Numbered from the stretch's first letter, positions 26,440-36,068 are shown. The stretch is DNA of 64,000 nt from Ardenticatenaceae bacterium (GCA_020634455.1 JACKBQ010000002.1:558001-622000), one strand, 5' to 3'. Program-made: numbers and translations. Notes: generated by a model not told the origin, from the letters alone.

Positions 26440-27531
26440 CTACTTTTCACTTTTCACTTTTTCACTGTCGCCCCGTCGTAAATTGCCTAAAAAGCCCAAC
26501 AGCAGCCCTGCCGCCAGACCGAGCAGACCCGTGGCAAACGGCCGTCGCCAATCCACCGGGGCAGGGGGTGCAACCGACTCCTCTTCCGGGGCAATCATCG
26601 TAATCCGGTAAGCGCTTTCTGCCTCACGGCCAAACCCGGCAGGCCCATTTCCGTTGCTCCAAACCGCATTCTCGGCGGGCTTTAACCGCGAGCCATACTT
26701 GTTGGCATACACCCGGGTAAATTCCGCGCCAAACAAAAAAATCTGGGCCGAGTAGTAGACAAACAGCAAAATCAACACCAGCGCCCCCGCCGCGCCATAA
26801 GCCGAGGTAGAGGTGCCCCGCGCCAGATACAGCCCAATCAAATACCGCCCTAACATGAACAGCACAGTCGTTACGGCCGCGCCCAGCAGCACATCTTTCC
26901 AGGTGAGTTTTGCATCCGGCAGCACCTTGAACAGCAGGGCAAACAGCGCGGTTAAAATGACCAGCGATACCAAAAAGTTAATTTGCGGCAGCAGCGTGCC
27001 GATGCCTGGTAACCAAACGGCTAGCTGATCGCCAACGGCCGTAATCGTCGTCGTTGTGGCAAAAGAGAGCATCATAAATAGCCCCACCACCAGCACCATG
27101 CTAAATGCCAGCGCCCGCTTGCGCAGCGTATTCAAAATGCCCGTCTGCGGCGCAGGGCTTAGCCCCCAAATCATGTTCAGCGTCCGCTGGAGCTGCGAAA
27201 ATAACCCGGATGCGCCAAAAAAGAGCAGCACCGAGCCAACAATCGTCGCCAGCGTGCCATTTTCAGATTCACGGGTATTGATAATCAGGTTTTGAATGAC
27301 AACGGCCGCTTCCGTCCCCACCTCATCCTCAATTTTTGCTACCACTTCCCCCTGAACGGCCGCATCCTCAAACACAGCCCCGGCCACCGCCATCCCAATC
27401 ACCAACAGCGGCGCAAGGGCGAAAAGTGTGTAGTAAGTCAACGCAGCTGCAAACAGTGAGGCATTATCCCGCGCCCATCCTCGGCCGCTTTCTTTTAGTA
27501 GCTCAAACAAGCCCACAAAAAATTGCTTCAT
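26440..27531 (-). CDS. YihY/BrkB family inner-membrane protein
   Basis: 363 residues from the ATG at 27531. Six membrane helices lie between residues about 25 and 285. The family features SLFAAALTYYTLFALAPLLVI and YGAAGALVLILLFVYYSAQIFLFGAEFTRVYA are clear. The C-terminus adds a seventh hydrophobic segment (ATGLLGLAAGLLLGFLGN) after a Pro-rich linker. The family was once called RNase BN, but that assignment was wrong; transport or envelope roles are discussed. It diverges from tRNA-Leu. Confidence 0.87.
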   Translation of the reverse strand: MKQFFVGLFELLKESGRGWARDNASLFAAALTYYTLFALAPLLVIGMAVAGAVFEDAAVQGEVVAKIEDEVGTEAAVVIQNLIINTRESENGTLATIVGSVLLFFGASGLFSQLQRTLNMIWGLSPAPQTGILNTLRKRALAFSMVLVVGLFMMLSFATTTTITAVGDQLAVWLPGIGTLLPQINFLVSLVILTALFALLFKVLPDAKLTWKDVLLGAAVTTVLFMLGRYLIGLYLARGTSTSAYGAAGALVLILLFVYYSAQIFLFGAEFTRVYANKYGSRLKPAENAVWSNGNGPAGFGREAESAYRITMIAPEEESVAPPAPVDWRRPFATGLLGLAAGLLLGFLGNLRRGDSEKVKSEK

Positions 27532-27572
27532 GCCCCAAATCTTATTGATAACCCCCGGCAAACGCAACCTGT

Positions 27573-27600
27573 TTGGCAATGACTTTTCCAGTGGTATAAT
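27573..27600 (+). promoter_or_regulatory. Promoter of tRNA-Leu and tig
   Basis: TTGGCA (27573-27578), 16-base spacer, TGGTATAAT (27592-27600) as extended -10. The start point would be near 27607, six bases before the tRNA. Confidence 0.75.
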
Positions 27601-27612
27601 TACGCGCTTGCT

Positions 27613-27694
27613 GGGGATGTGGCGGAATTGGCAGACGCGCATGACTTAGAATCATGTGCCGCAAGGCGTGTGGGTTCAAGTCCCTCCATCCCCA
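27613..27694 (+). tRNA. tRNA-Leu (anticodon UAG)
   Basis: The acceptor stem GGGGATG pairs with CATCCCC. The anticodon stem CATGA/TCATG encloses the loop CTTAGAA with anticodon TAG. A variable arm and TTCAAGT T-loop are present. The T-stem has one U-U mismatch. CCA is not fully encoded (ACCT follows). Confidence 0.93.
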
Positions 27695-27759
27695 CCTTTT
27701 TAAGAGACCAAGAGCGTTGCTGCCCCCAGCAACGCTTTAATTTTTTTGTGAGGTAGCTC

Positions 27760-29274
27760 GTGACGTTAAAGATTCAAACAGAACAAGATGATCAGCGACA
27801 ACTTTTGATGACCATTGAGGTCCCGGAAGATCGTGTGGAGAAACAAATGCAGGTGACAGCCCGCAAGCTGGCTAAAGAGGTCAGCATCCCCGGCTTTCGT
27901 CGGGGCAAAGTGCCTTACCAGGTACTGGTTAAGCGACTGGGCCGCGATGCTCTGCGCACCGAAGCCGTGGAAGATATGTTGCAATCTGTCTTCACCGAAG
28001 CGCTGGATGAAGTAGACCCGGACATTTACGCTCCCGCCAATTTCGACGACATGCAGATGGAGCCGTTGGTGCTCAAGTTCACTGTGCCGCTTACCCCGGA
28101 AGTAACCTTGGGCAACTACCGCGAGCTGCGCAAAGAAATTGAACCGGTAGAAATCAGTGACGAAGCGATTGCCCAGGCTCTGGAACGCATTCAGACCCAA
28201 CACCAACAGCTAGAAGATGCTGACCGCCCTATAGCAAGTGGGGATATGGTTACCCTGAGCGGTAAAGGTGAGCTGCTGCCCCAAGAAGAAACCGAAGAAG
28301 CCGAAACGGAAACGGCCGAATCTACCGAAGAAACCGAGGCCACCGACAGCCACGAACACCCGGATGAGAACGTTATCTTCAACACCGAAAGCGTGGATTT
28401 GGTGATGGATGCCAAGCAAATTTTCTGGGGCCAGGATTTCGTAGACAACGTCGTTGGCATGGCCGCTGGCGACGAAAAGACGTTCACCGTCACTTTCCCC
28501 GAAGATTTTGATGAAGAAGATCTGGCTGGTCGTGATGCCACCTTCACCGTGAACGTGCTCAATGTGCGTAGCCGTATTTTGCCTCCGCTAGATGACGAAT
28601 TAGCCAAGCTGGAAGGTACCTTTGAAACATTGGACGAACTGCGCGACTCCATTCGCGAAGAGCTGCAAAGCAACGCCGAAGGGGAAGCCAAAAACGAACT
28701 GATCGAAGGCATGATTGACGATTTGCTGGAAAGCGCCACGTTGGTTTATCCACCTGCGGCCGTTGAAGTAGAAATAGATGGCATGATGGATAATTTCAAA
28801 AATCAGGTGACCCGCGCCGGTTGGAGCTGGGAAGATTTCTTGCAGCTGCAAAGCGCCCAGGAAGATACGCTGCGCGATAATTTCCGCTCTGGGGCGGAGG
28901 AGCAGCTCAAGCGGCAGTTGGTGCTGCGCCAATTTATTTTTGATGAGAAGCTGCGGGTAACCGAAGAGGACATCAATGCTGCCATTGATGAACGCACTGG
29001 CCAGTTTAGCGATAACGAAGCGTTGCTCGCGGGGATGCGTGATTACTACAAGAGTGGCCCTGGCTTCGACATGCTCAGCAGCGAAGTGCTAATGGAAAAA
29101 GCTTATGCCCGCATTGAAGCGGTGCTCACGGGCAATGCGCCTGATCTGGCTGAATTAGATGAAGAAACGGCCGTTGACGCAGCAGAAGAGCCTGTAGCCG
29201 AAGCTGAGGAAGTGGAAGAAGTTGCAGAAGCAGACGATGCGGCTGATGAAGTTGTTGAACCCGAAAAAGAATAA
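27760..29274 (+). CDS. tig: Trigger factor, ribosome-associated chaperone
   Basis: Folds nascent chains at the ribosome exit. 504 residues with a GTG start after GAGGTAGCTC. The ribosome-binding signature FRRGKVPYQV is at about 47-56. The FKBP-type PPIase domain (about 160-265) holds an acidic insertion of about 45 residues (EETEEAETETAESTEETEAT). The C-terminal helical domain ends in a second acidic tail rich in Glu and Ala. Family length is usually 430-450. clpP follows 122 bases downstream, the common tig-clpP order. Confidence 0.93.
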   Translation: MTLKIQTEQDDQRQLLMTIEVPEDRVEKQMQVTARKLAKEVSIPGFRRGKVPYQVLVKRLGRDALRTEAVEDMLQSVFTEALDEVDPDIYAPANFDDMQMEPLVLKFTVPLTPEVTLGNYRELRKEIEPVEISDEAIAQALERIQTQHQQLEDADRPIASGDMVTLSGKGELLPQEETEEAETETAESTEETEATDSHEHPDENVIFNTESVDLVMDAKQIFWGQDFVDNVVGMAAGDEKTFTVTFPEDFDEEDLAGRDATFTVNVLNVRSRILPPLDDELAKLEGTFETLDELRDSIREELQSNAEGEAKNELIEGMIDDLLESATLVYPPAAVEVEIDGMMDNFKNQVTRAGWSWEDFLQLQSAQEDTLRDNFRSGAEEQLKRQLVLRQFIFDEKLRVTEEDINAAIDERTGQFSDNEALLAGMRDYYKSGPGFDMLSSEVLMEKAYARIEAVLTGNAPDLAELDEETAVDAAEEPVAEAEEVEEVAEADDAADEVVEPEKE

Positions 29275-29396
29275 CGTAAATCTAACGATATCGGTCTAGA
29301 CTTCGGCCATTGCTTTATTGTCTCGGTAGTGGCGCTGTTGCCTGAATACAATTTTGGGCAGCCAAGGCTATCGAAAATCGAGGAGACGACTAACTC

Positions 29397-29996
29397 ATGA
29401 TGAACTTGCCAACGTCGCTTGTCCCCATGGTCTTGGAATCGGATGGACGTGGTGAACGCGCGTATGATATTTTCTCTTTGCTTCTGAAAAACCGGATCAT
29501 TATGTTGGGCACCCCAATCAATGATCAAATTGCGAACCTGATTGTGGCCCAACTGCTTTATTTGGCGCGTGAAGATTCAAGCAAGCCAATAAGCATGTAC
29601 ATCAACAGCCCCGGCGGGCAGGTTTATTCCGGTTTGGCCATTTACGACACCATGCAGCAGATTGAGTGTCCGATTTCGACTGTGGCGGTGGGTTTTACGG
29701 CTAGCTTTGGCACCATTTTGTTAACCGCCGGTACCAAGGGGATGCGCTATGCGCTACCCAACGCGACCATTCATATGCACCAGCCGCTTGGCGGGGCGCA
29801 AGGTCAAGCGTCGGACATTGAGATTCAGGCGCGGGAGATTTTGCGCTTGCGCACGTCATTGAACGGCATTTTGTCTAAGCACACGGGGCAAACGCTGGAG
29901 CGCATTGAGGAAGATACGGATCGCGATCTGTACATGAGTGCAGCGGAAGCGATGAAGTATGGTTTGGTGGATGAGGTGCTAACAGGTAGCGCCTAG
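29397..29996 (+). CDS. clpP: ATP-dependent Clp protease proteolytic subunit
   Basis: 199 residues. The catalytic triad is Ser103 in GFTASFG (usual form AASMG), His128 in IHMHQPLGG and Asp in the DRDLYMS segment near 177. It forms the ClpP barrel fed by ClpX, ClpA or ClpC. Two ATGs stand together at the start, after an AGGAG. clpX is not next to it: a terminator and a secreted protein gene follow. Confidence 0.95.
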   Translation: MMNLPTSLVPMVLESDGRGERAYDIFSLLLKNRIIMLGTPINDQIANLIVAQLLYLAREDSSKPISMYINSPGGQVYSGLAIYDTMQQIECPISTVAVGFTASFGTILLTAGTKGMRYALPNATIHMHQPLGGAQGQASDIEIQAREILRLRTSLNGILSKHTGQTLERIEEDTDRDLYMSAAEAMKYGLVDEVLTGSA

Positions 29997-30021
29997 TCTG
30001 TTGAAATTTAGCTGGTTTTTG

Positions 30022-30057
30022 AACGGCCGTTTCTCATCAGAAACGGCCGTTTTTTTT
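30022..30057 (+). terminator. Terminator after clpP built from two ACGGCCGT palindromes
   Basis: 13-bp perfect stem AACGGCCGTTTCT / AGAAACGGCCGTT with loop CATC, followed by a T-run. Each arm contains a complete ACGGCCGT copy. Confidence 0.9.
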
Positions 30058-30185
30058 GCGGTAAACCCACAATCTTCCTCATTTGCTATTGTGTTCTATA
30101 AACTTTATAATCTTTATGTCTTGAAACAGGGTTGAATTATTCGTTTATGTAAACTCATGTGGCTTATTCAGGTAAGTATAGGTAT

Positions 30186-32354
30186 ATGAACCATTTGCAA
30201 AAATCATCCAGAAAATCACACTATTTTAGAATTATTCTCCTGGTTTTTGGCTGCGTGTTTGTAGGTCTGTGGGGGAATCAGGCTGTTCTTAGCGTGCAAG
30301 CTCAAACCAACACTGTACAATTTCAAACAAACACGTATCAACTCTTTGAAAATGCCGGCCCCGCTGTTGTAACCGTTACTTTTACCAATAATGCGCCTGC
30401 AACTTCTTTTTCGGTGGATTGGACAACGCAAAATGGGTCAGCGCTTGCCGGTACCGATTATACCGCTGCCAACGGTACGCTGAATTTTACGGGAACAGGC
30501 AATGGCGCGGCTCAAACGCAGACTATTTCTATTACACTTTCCAACGATAACATAGCTGAACTGGATGAAAATTTTTCCATCGTACTGTCTAACCCCACCA
30601 ACGGCGTTGTATTAGGTGGCAATAGCACGGCCGTTGTAACCATTCATGATGATGATTTACCAGAGATAGAATTTGACTTAAGTTCAGACTCGGTATCTGA
30701 AGGTGTGGCTACGGGTAGCATTGAAATAGATATTAATGTTGATGCAACCCCCTTTGCCTTTTCACCCGTGACGGTGACCTATTTCACGCAAAATGGTTCA
30801 GCAGGCAATACCGACTACACCGGCACCAATGGCACAACTATTACCTTCAATGCGCCAGCCACAACCCAGACAATTACAATCAATATCAACAATGACACCG
30901 TTTCTGAGCTTACAGAAACATTTTTTGTTTACCTAACAAGCCCGACAAATGCACTGTTGGGGCCGAACGACCGCATTACGATCAGCATTACCGACAACGA
31001 TCCATCTGGCACGCCAACCCCGCAAATTTTTGCCGATGCGCAGGAGCCAAACAACACCTTTACCGATGCCACAGAAACGGCCGCAGACGCCACCGACCTG
31101 TGCAATCTAACCTTCTATCCCCCTGGCGATCAGGATTATTTCCGCTGGTGGGGCAAAGCTGGCATTACCTACATCGTCTCCACATCAAATTTAGATGCAG
31201 GGGTAGATACTGTGATGGATGTTTACAATCCAAATCAATCCCTCATTGCCAGTAACGACGATGTTGCGCCGGGGCTTTTCCGCTCAGAAGTGCGCTTTAC
31301 GGCCAGTTCAGATGGGTATTATTATGCTCGAATCACCAGCAAATCGCCCGTAGACCCGGTGAACAAACTGTACTGCTTTGGTATTGAGTCTTCGGTAGAC
31401 CCAACCACCACACCGCCGGCAGCGTTCCCGACCGATGCTGATGTGTGCGAATTTAACAGCACGATTGCCTATGCCTGCCTGACGGTGGCTGGCGAGACCA
31501 AGAGCAGCATGAATTTTGTGCCTTCATTGGGCAGCGCACGAGATACTGACATCTACAAGCTGTGGGTTAAACCCGGCATTTATTACACCTGCGAAACCAT
31601 CATCCCGGCTGGTTCTGCGGCCGATACCAACATGATTTTCTGGGATAACAACGGGAATCCATTCAACCCGTGGCTGGGCAATGACGACAAAGGCGGGCTG
31701 GATTTTGGCAGCGAGTTGAGCTACTTTGCCACCTACACGGGCTGGCTTTTTATTGTGATTGGTCCGGTGAATGAGCCACCGCTGGATGAAGCCCATTTGC
31801 ACACCTACGATCTAACTTGCACAGCATTAGATTCAACGCCCACGCCGACGCCATCGCCAACCAGCGCGTTTACGGGGGGTACTGGCGGCACAGGCGGCAC
31901 CTTTGCTACCTCCACGCCACTGCCAACTGTGGCTTTGCCCACACAGTTCCCCACGCCAACACCGATTGATTTTTCGCAATTCTTTACGCCAACACCTGCG
32001 CCGCCGCCTGTGGTGCAGTTCCAGCCGTTGCCCACGTCTACGCCTGCCGGGGGCGGTACGCAAGCGGCTACTATAAACGTCACGCTTTATTACGACAGTA
32101 ACAATAATTTCTTGCCAGAGCTTACGGAAGGCATTGTGAATGCGGCCGTTGCGCTTTACGACAATGGTACGGGTGAACTGATCTCTTTTGGGCATACCAA
32201 TGAGACAGGTGTGGTGACGTTTACGGCCGTAAACGCCGCAGGCGCTGTGCGTGTGGTAGTACCTTTCTTGAATTACAGCCAGGTGGTGGCTGGCAGCAAT
32301 GCCGAAATTTTGGTGCGCGTCGCACCCCAGCCGTTGCCCATTGGCATCCCCTAA
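30186..32354 (+). CDS. Secreted Calx-beta domain protein
   Basis: 722 residues from the ATG at 30186. The signal peptide lies at about 10-40 (RIILLVFGCVFVGLWGNQAV, cleavage near VQAQ). Two Calx-beta domains follow (about 45-155 and 160-275), each with the ENAG/SEGVA entry and the VTIHDDD/ISITDND exit typical of calcium-binding Calx-beta. Two PPC-like beta domains lie at about 285-420 and 430-545. A Thr/Pro-rich linker (about 550-630) leads to a short transthyretin-like domain (about 635-720). It may act as a surface or secreted adhesin. A GTG nine codons upstream is an alternative start. Confidence 0.8.
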   Translation: MNHLQKSSRKSHYFRIILLVFGCVFVGLWGNQAVLSVQAQTNTVQFQTNTYQLFENAGPAVVTVTFTNNAPATSFSVDWTTQNGSALAGTDYTAANGTLNFTGTGNGAAQTQTISITLSNDNIAELDENFSIVLSNPTNGVVLGGNSTAVVTIHDDDLPEIEFDLSSDSVSEGVATGSIEIDINVDATPFAFSPVTVTYFTQNGSAGNTDYTGTNGTTITFNAPATTQTITININNDTVSELTETFFVYLTSPTNALLGPNDRITISITDNDPSGTPTPQIFADAQEPNNTFTDATETAADATDLCNLTFYPPGDQDYFRWWGKAGITYIVSTSNLDAGVDTVMDVYNPNQSLIASNDDVAPGLFRSEVRFTASSDGYYYARITSKSPVDPVNKLYCFGIESSVDPTTTPPAAFPTDADVCEFNSTIAYACLTVAGETKSSMNFVPSLGSARDTDIYKLWVKPGIYYTCETIIPAGSAADTNMIFWDNNGNPFNPWLGNDDKGGLDFGSELSYFATYTGWLFIVIGPVNEPPLDEAHLHTYDLTCTALDSTPTPTPSPTSAFTGGTGGTGGTFATSTPLPTVALPTQFPTPTPIDFSQFFTPTPAPPPVVQFQPLPTSTPAGGGTQAATINVTLYYDSNNNFLPELTEGIVNAAVALYDNGTGELISFGHTNETGVVTFTAVNAAGAVRVVVPFLNYSQVVAGSNAEILVRVAPQPLPIGIP

Positions 32355-32371
32355 AAACAAAAGGTTTTTCT

Positions 32372-33763
32372 ATGACGAATGAGCCACAGCAAAACGGACC
32401 GGCCGAAAACGGCCGTACAACATCCTGGCGAGAATCATTATCGAACCCGGCGGTGTTGATTGCGGGCGGCATTGCCCTGGTGGCTTTACTGGCGGTGGTC
32501 GTGCTGTCGATTATTTTGTGGCAGAACGGGGATGATGAGGCGGATACGGCCGTTTCTGGCACGCCAACTCCCTTTAATAGTAGCAACGATACCTTTACTG
32601 GCGAAGCGCTGGTTGTGGGTATGAGTGACTCATCAACCATTTCGGTGACTCTGGATGTGCCCGTGACGCTGGGTTTGCCTGGCCAGCAGTTTAACGTACA
32701 AACCCAGATTATTGGTGCAGACGGCACCTGGACCCCCACCACTGACGCCGCCGAAGCAGGTACGGCCGTTTGGGTTTACGGCAGTATTGTCAACTACGTG
32801 GTGGGTTTGCCAGACTCCGAAGCGAATCGTGCCCTGCTAGAGGGGCTGGCTCCTGGCGACGAGATGGTCTTGGCCACACGGGGCGGCACGCGCTTTACCT
32901 TCTCCTTCAATAACCGCAGCACCGTGCCGGTGACCAATCGGGACATTTTTGCCCAAAACAGCCCCGGCATTACGCTTCTCTTGCTTGGTTCTGAGGGGAA
33001 TGAGCGATTGGTGGTAAACGGCCGTTACGTGGTTGCCGAGACCAATAACGCAGGTGGCAGCGTGGTGAACCTGGGAGAAACCGCCCAGCTAGAAAATGTT
33101 CAGATTACTGTTAACAGCACTACTTACATCGCCGATCGGCCAGAAATTCCGCCCGGTTTTGCTCTCTTTTTGGTAGATTACCAAATTCAAAATGTGGGGC
33201 TTACCGCCCTGGACAGCGGCAATTTGCAGCTTGGTCTTGTAGATAGTTTGGGGAATCAATACGTGGTAAGCCCGGTTGCGGCACAACTGGGCAACTTTCC
33301 ATCTTTGGCGGGCTTTTTGAATGCCAACCAGGTAACTCAGGCCAGCGCCGGGTACCAAGTTCCGCTGGGATTAGAAAGCAATACCTTGAGTTGGGTGGTT
33401 ACCAACCGCAGCAGCGGGGCGCAGGTTTATGTGTCGCTGCCATTTACTGGCGGTTCTGCGGTGGCCGAAGGCTTATCAATTTCGTTGGCTCGTGTTGAAG
33501 TTTCTACCGATCTCACCAGCCTGATTTTGGGTGGGCAAATTACAAATCTTAGCACCCAACCTATCGTGGTAACTGAGTCTGATGTGGCTTTGCAGACGGG
33601 TGATGGCGCTATTTATCTGCTGCTCTCGACCAATCCCCCATTCCCGTGGACAGTTCCTCCGGGCCAGACGTTGCAATTTTTTCTAACGTACCAGCGGCCT
33701 CCGGCAGATACGGCCGTCTTCCGCGTACTCAATCAGGGATTCCAGTTAACCAACCTACGTTAG
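32372..33763 (+). CDS. Membrane-anchored protein of unknown function, DUF4352-like C-terminus
   Basis: 463 residues. The cytoplasmic tail of about 25 residues contains NGR from a palindrome copy. A membrane helix is at about 28-51 (LIAGGIALVALLAVVVLSIILW), then a long extracytoplasmic beta-rich region. The segment from about 230 (GETAQLENVQITVN, then FALFLVDYQIQNVG) resembles DUF4352-type extracellular domains. It follows the Calx-beta gene by 17 bases and is probably co-transcribed. Function not known. Confidence 0.6.
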   Translation: MTNEPQQNGPAENGRTTSWRESLSNPAVLIAGGIALVALLAVVVLSIILWQNGDDEADTAVSGTPTPFNSSNDTFTGEALVVGMSDSSTISVTLDVPVTLGLPGQQFNVQTQIIGADGTWTPTTDAAEAGTAVWVYGSIVNYVVGLPDSEANRALLEGLAPGDEMVLATRGGTRFTFSFNNRSTVPVTNRDIFAQNSPGITLLLLGSEGNERLVVNGRYVVAETNNAGGSVVNLGETAQLENVQITVNSTTYIADRPEIPPGFALFLVDYQIQNVGLTALDSGNLQLGLVDSLGNQYVVSPVAAQLGNFPSLAGFLNANQVTQASAGYQVPLGLESNTLSWVVTNRSSGAQVYVSLPFTGGSAVAEGLSISLARVEVSTDLTSLILGGQITNLSTQPIVVTESDVALQTGDGAIYLLLSTNPPFPWTVPPGQTLQFFLTYQRPPADTAVFRVLNQGFQLTNLR

Positions 33764-34258
33764 CTAGCTGTGGTTGCCGTTCCCGTTCACAATAAATTCC
33801 ATAGATGATTTTTGGCGGGTGCCCCGGCTGGTGTAATACAGTGCCAGCCCCACAACGATCACCAACACTGCCAGCGCCAACCCCCCTAGCTGAAGTGGCC
33901 CCACAAACGGCCGTTCAAACTGCGGCTGCACATGCGTACCAATGCGAATAAGGTCAGACAAGCCGGTAACGTAAGCAAAAACCAGCCCCGTGGCGGCCAG
34001 TCGCACACCAATGTCTGCCTGTAGCGATCTGGCCGTCTCCTGGCGCAAAGCGTTGATGTGCATAAAAATGGCCACGGTCAAAGCGGTAATGCCCAGCAGC
34101 AACTGAAACATCTGCACCATGCCAAAACCTGGCGTAATGTCCAGACCCAAAAATTCAGCTCCTAGCGAAAAAGCCACAAACAAAAGCCCAATCACAAACA
34201 AAGTGATGGTCACATTGCGTGACAGCCTGTCTGTTTTGCTGATTTTTTCACCACTCAT
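33764..34258 (-). CDS. Small four-helix membrane protein, unknown
   Basis: 164 residues with hydrophobic segments at about 16-37, 49-67, 88-106 and 128-147. The start at 34258 follows GGAGAGAACC. The stop codon touches the stop of the convergent upstream gene. No domain recognised. Confidence 0.7.
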   Translation of the reverse strand: MSGEKISKTDRLSRNVTITLFVIGLLFVAFSLGAEFLGLDITPGFGMVQMFQLLLGITALTVAIFMHINALRQETARSLQADIGVRLAATGLVFAYVTGLSDLIRIGTHVQPQFERPFVGPLQLGGLALAVLVIVVGLALYYTSRGTRQKSSMEFIVNGNGNHS

Positions 34259-34309
34259 GGTTCTCTCCCACAATTACACAGAATTGGTTATTTTGTCCTC
34301 AATAAACAG

Positions 34310-34343
34310 AAAACGCCACGTTTAAAAAACGCGGCGTTTTTCT
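34310..34343. terminator. Terminator downstream of tRNA-Pro
   Basis: Arms AAAACGCCACG and CGCGGCGTTTT (one mismatch) with A and T runs. On the minus strand it ends the tRNA-Pro transcript. Confidence 0.75.
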
Positions 34344-34352
34344 TTCATCCTC

Positions 34353-34429
34353 TGGTCGGGGCAGCGGGATTCGAACCCACGACCTCTTCAACCCCATTGA
34401 AGCGCGCTACCAAGCTGCGCCATGCCCCG
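34353..34429 (-). tRNA. tRNA-Pro (anticodon GGG)
   Basis: On the minus strand the acceptor CGGGGCA pairs with TGCCCCG, then discriminator A and an encoded CCA. The anticodon stem CTTCA/TGAAG holds the loop ATGGGGT with anticodon GGG. The T-loop TTCGAAT is present. Confidence 0.93.
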
Positions 34430-34440
34430 ACAGGCTGCGG

Positions 34441-34469
34441 ATTATAGCAAATGGGTATGTGGCAAGCAA
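34441..34469 (-). promoter_or_regulatory. Promoter of tRNA-Pro
   Basis: On the minus strand TTGCTT (34469-34464), 17-base spacer, TATAAT (34446-34441) preceded by the extended TGC. Confidence 0.75.
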
Positions 34470-34479
34470 ATCAACTTGC

Positions 34480-35445
34480 TCACACGGCCGTACTTGCTAA
34501 CAAGGTAAACAATCCTAGCGCTAGGTCATAACCAACATGCACCAAAACGGCCGTTGTGGTGTTGTGTCGCTGCCGAATGAAGCCAAGGATGAGCGCGAGC
34601 AAAAACAGAACAATCGTCGCTGGGGTCAGGAACCCGTACTGCACATGCACAATGGCAAATAGCACAGAAGTAAACCAGATGCCAAACACAGGCTGTAATG
34701 CACCCCGGAACAATATTTCTTCCCCGACACCTGCGCCAATGGCAAAAGCCAGCCAATGCCAAAAAGTGAAATTTTGGTAAAGCGATTGGCTAATTTGCTC
34801 AACCAGAGCCACTTCATCCGGCCTGGTAGCTTCCCAAATAGCGCCCCCGGCTATCTGCAACACAAGCAGCAGCAAAATCCAGCCAACGGATTCCATAACT
34901 TGCCGCATGGTAATTGTTTCTAGACCTAATCGTTGGAAAACGGCCGTTCCTCGCCGCCGCGTATAAGCTCCCACACCCAAAAACGCCAGCGCCACAAAGC
35001 CAAATTGCTGCACCAAAAACGCGGACATCGAAACTTGACCCAGATCTTCAGCCAAACTCTCTAGCCCACCCGACACTTGCAAAATGAAGAAACCGGCAAA
35101 ATAACCGCTTAAAACCAACGCCAGCGTGTGTACCGGCGAGTGCGGGTCTATGGGCAGCAACCGTTCCAGGCTGTGCCGCGAAGACCGAAAACAAACAATG
35201 ACCCCCCAAACGGCCGTTGCCTGCAAAAAAATGCCAACGGCCGTTGGGCTATCCATCTGTAGCTCCACATATTTGCGCAGTTCATTGGTCTGAAAAACCA
35301 ACAACACGCCAAAAAAGAAAAGCGGCGCATTGAGACCAATCAGCAGCAGGTCAAACAGCTTATGAAACGTTTCCGCTTCTTGTTGCCGAACTTTGTTAGC
35401 CAACAAAATAAGGCCAACAATCAGCAAAAGGACAGCTAATTCCAT
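34480..35445 (-). CDS. CPBP-family intramembrane metalloprotease (1 of 3)
   Basis: 321 residues with about eight membrane helices. The CPBP motifs are GEEILFRGALQ (about 243-253; EExxxR) and a later His in LFAIVHVQYG, followed by a third in VLVHVGYD. The family includes CAAX prenyl proteases and bacteriocin-immunity proteins; the substrate here is unknown. It lies 4 bases downstream of the histidine phosphatase gene on the same strand. Confidence 0.85.
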   Translation of the reverse strand: MELAVLLLIVGLILLANKVRQQEAETFHKLFDLLLIGLNAPLFFFGVLLVFQTNELRKYVELQMDSPTAVGIFLQATAVWGVIVCFRSSRHSLERLLPIDPHSPVHTLALVLSGYFAGFFILQVSGGLESLAEDLGQVSMSAFLVQQFGFVALAFLGVGAYTRRRGTAVFQRLGLETITMRQVMESVGWILLLLVLQIAGGAIWEATRPDEVALVEQISQSLYQNFTFWHWLAFAIGAGVGEEILFRGALQPVFGIWFTSVLFAIVHVQYGFLTPATIVLFLLALILGFIRQRHNTTTAVLVHVGYDLALGLFTLLASTAV

Positions 35446-35449
35446 ACTC

Positions 35450-36055
35450 TCAATAAGTGCGCCATGCGGGTGGCAAATGATCCCATAGATTTAGATGAAT
35501 AAGATGCCAGCGGCCACGTTTCCATTCCAGAACGTTTAGGCTGGCATTGTAAAGCCAAAAAGAAACCGTATCGCTGCCAGTTGCCAGCCGCAGCATGGTA
35601 GAGATAAGACCGCCATGCGCGATGCCCAGCACAGGCTGGTTGCACGCTTCCGCATCAGCCACCAGCGCATACAGGGCGGCCTGCGCCTGTTGCTTAAAGG
35701 CCGCGTACCGATTTGAGGGTTTGTAGATGGGCATAGCCTGGTAGGGCGATTCCGCCGAAGGCAAATGCTCCGACACATAAAAATCGGCCTCGCGCAGGTA
35801 GGCATCTGTTTGGCTGGGGCAGTGCAGGGCATTGATGATGGGTACGGCCGTTTCTTGCGCTCGTTTCAGTGGACTAATCCGCACAAACCCAATTTCTGCC
35901 CGGGTGCCGTTGTCTATCGTGGGCTGAGTTGCCAGCCAATCTGCCAGCATTTGCGCTTGTTGTTGACCCATGTCGGTCAACGGACTGTTCCAATCGCCGT
36001 CATTACGCTCAACTTGCCAGCGGGATTGCCCGTGGCGTACCAAAAAAATCCTCAT
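35450..36055 (-). CDS. Histidine phosphatase family protein
   Basis: 201 residues. MRIFLVRHGQSRW carries the RHG phosphohistidine motif. FVRISPLKRAQETA supplies the second Arg and LGIAHGGLISTM the second His. The substrate (phosphosugar or other) is unknown. I start at the ATG at 36055 because the RHG strand is normally at the N-terminus; the upstream in-frame residues come from palindromic repeats. No ribosome site precedes it, and a TATACT box lies just upstream. Confidence 0.88.
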   Translation of the reverse strand: MRIFLVRHGQSRWQVERNDGDWNSPLTDMGQQQAQMLADWLATQPTIDNGTRAEIGFVRISPLKRAQETAVPIINALHCPSQTDAYLREADFYVSEHLPSAESPYQAMPIYKPSNRYAAFKQQAQAALYALVADAEACNQPVLGIAHGGLISTMLRLATGSDTVSFWLYNASLNVLEWKRGRWHLIHLNLWDHLPPAWRTY

Positions 36056-36062
36056 AGCAACA

Positions 36063-36068
36063 AGTATA
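36063..36068 (-). promoter_or_regulatory. Possible -10 box of the histidine phosphatase gene
   Basis: TATACT on the minus strand, seven bases before the ATG at 36055, which would make a leaderless message. The -35 is weak. Confidence 0.35.
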
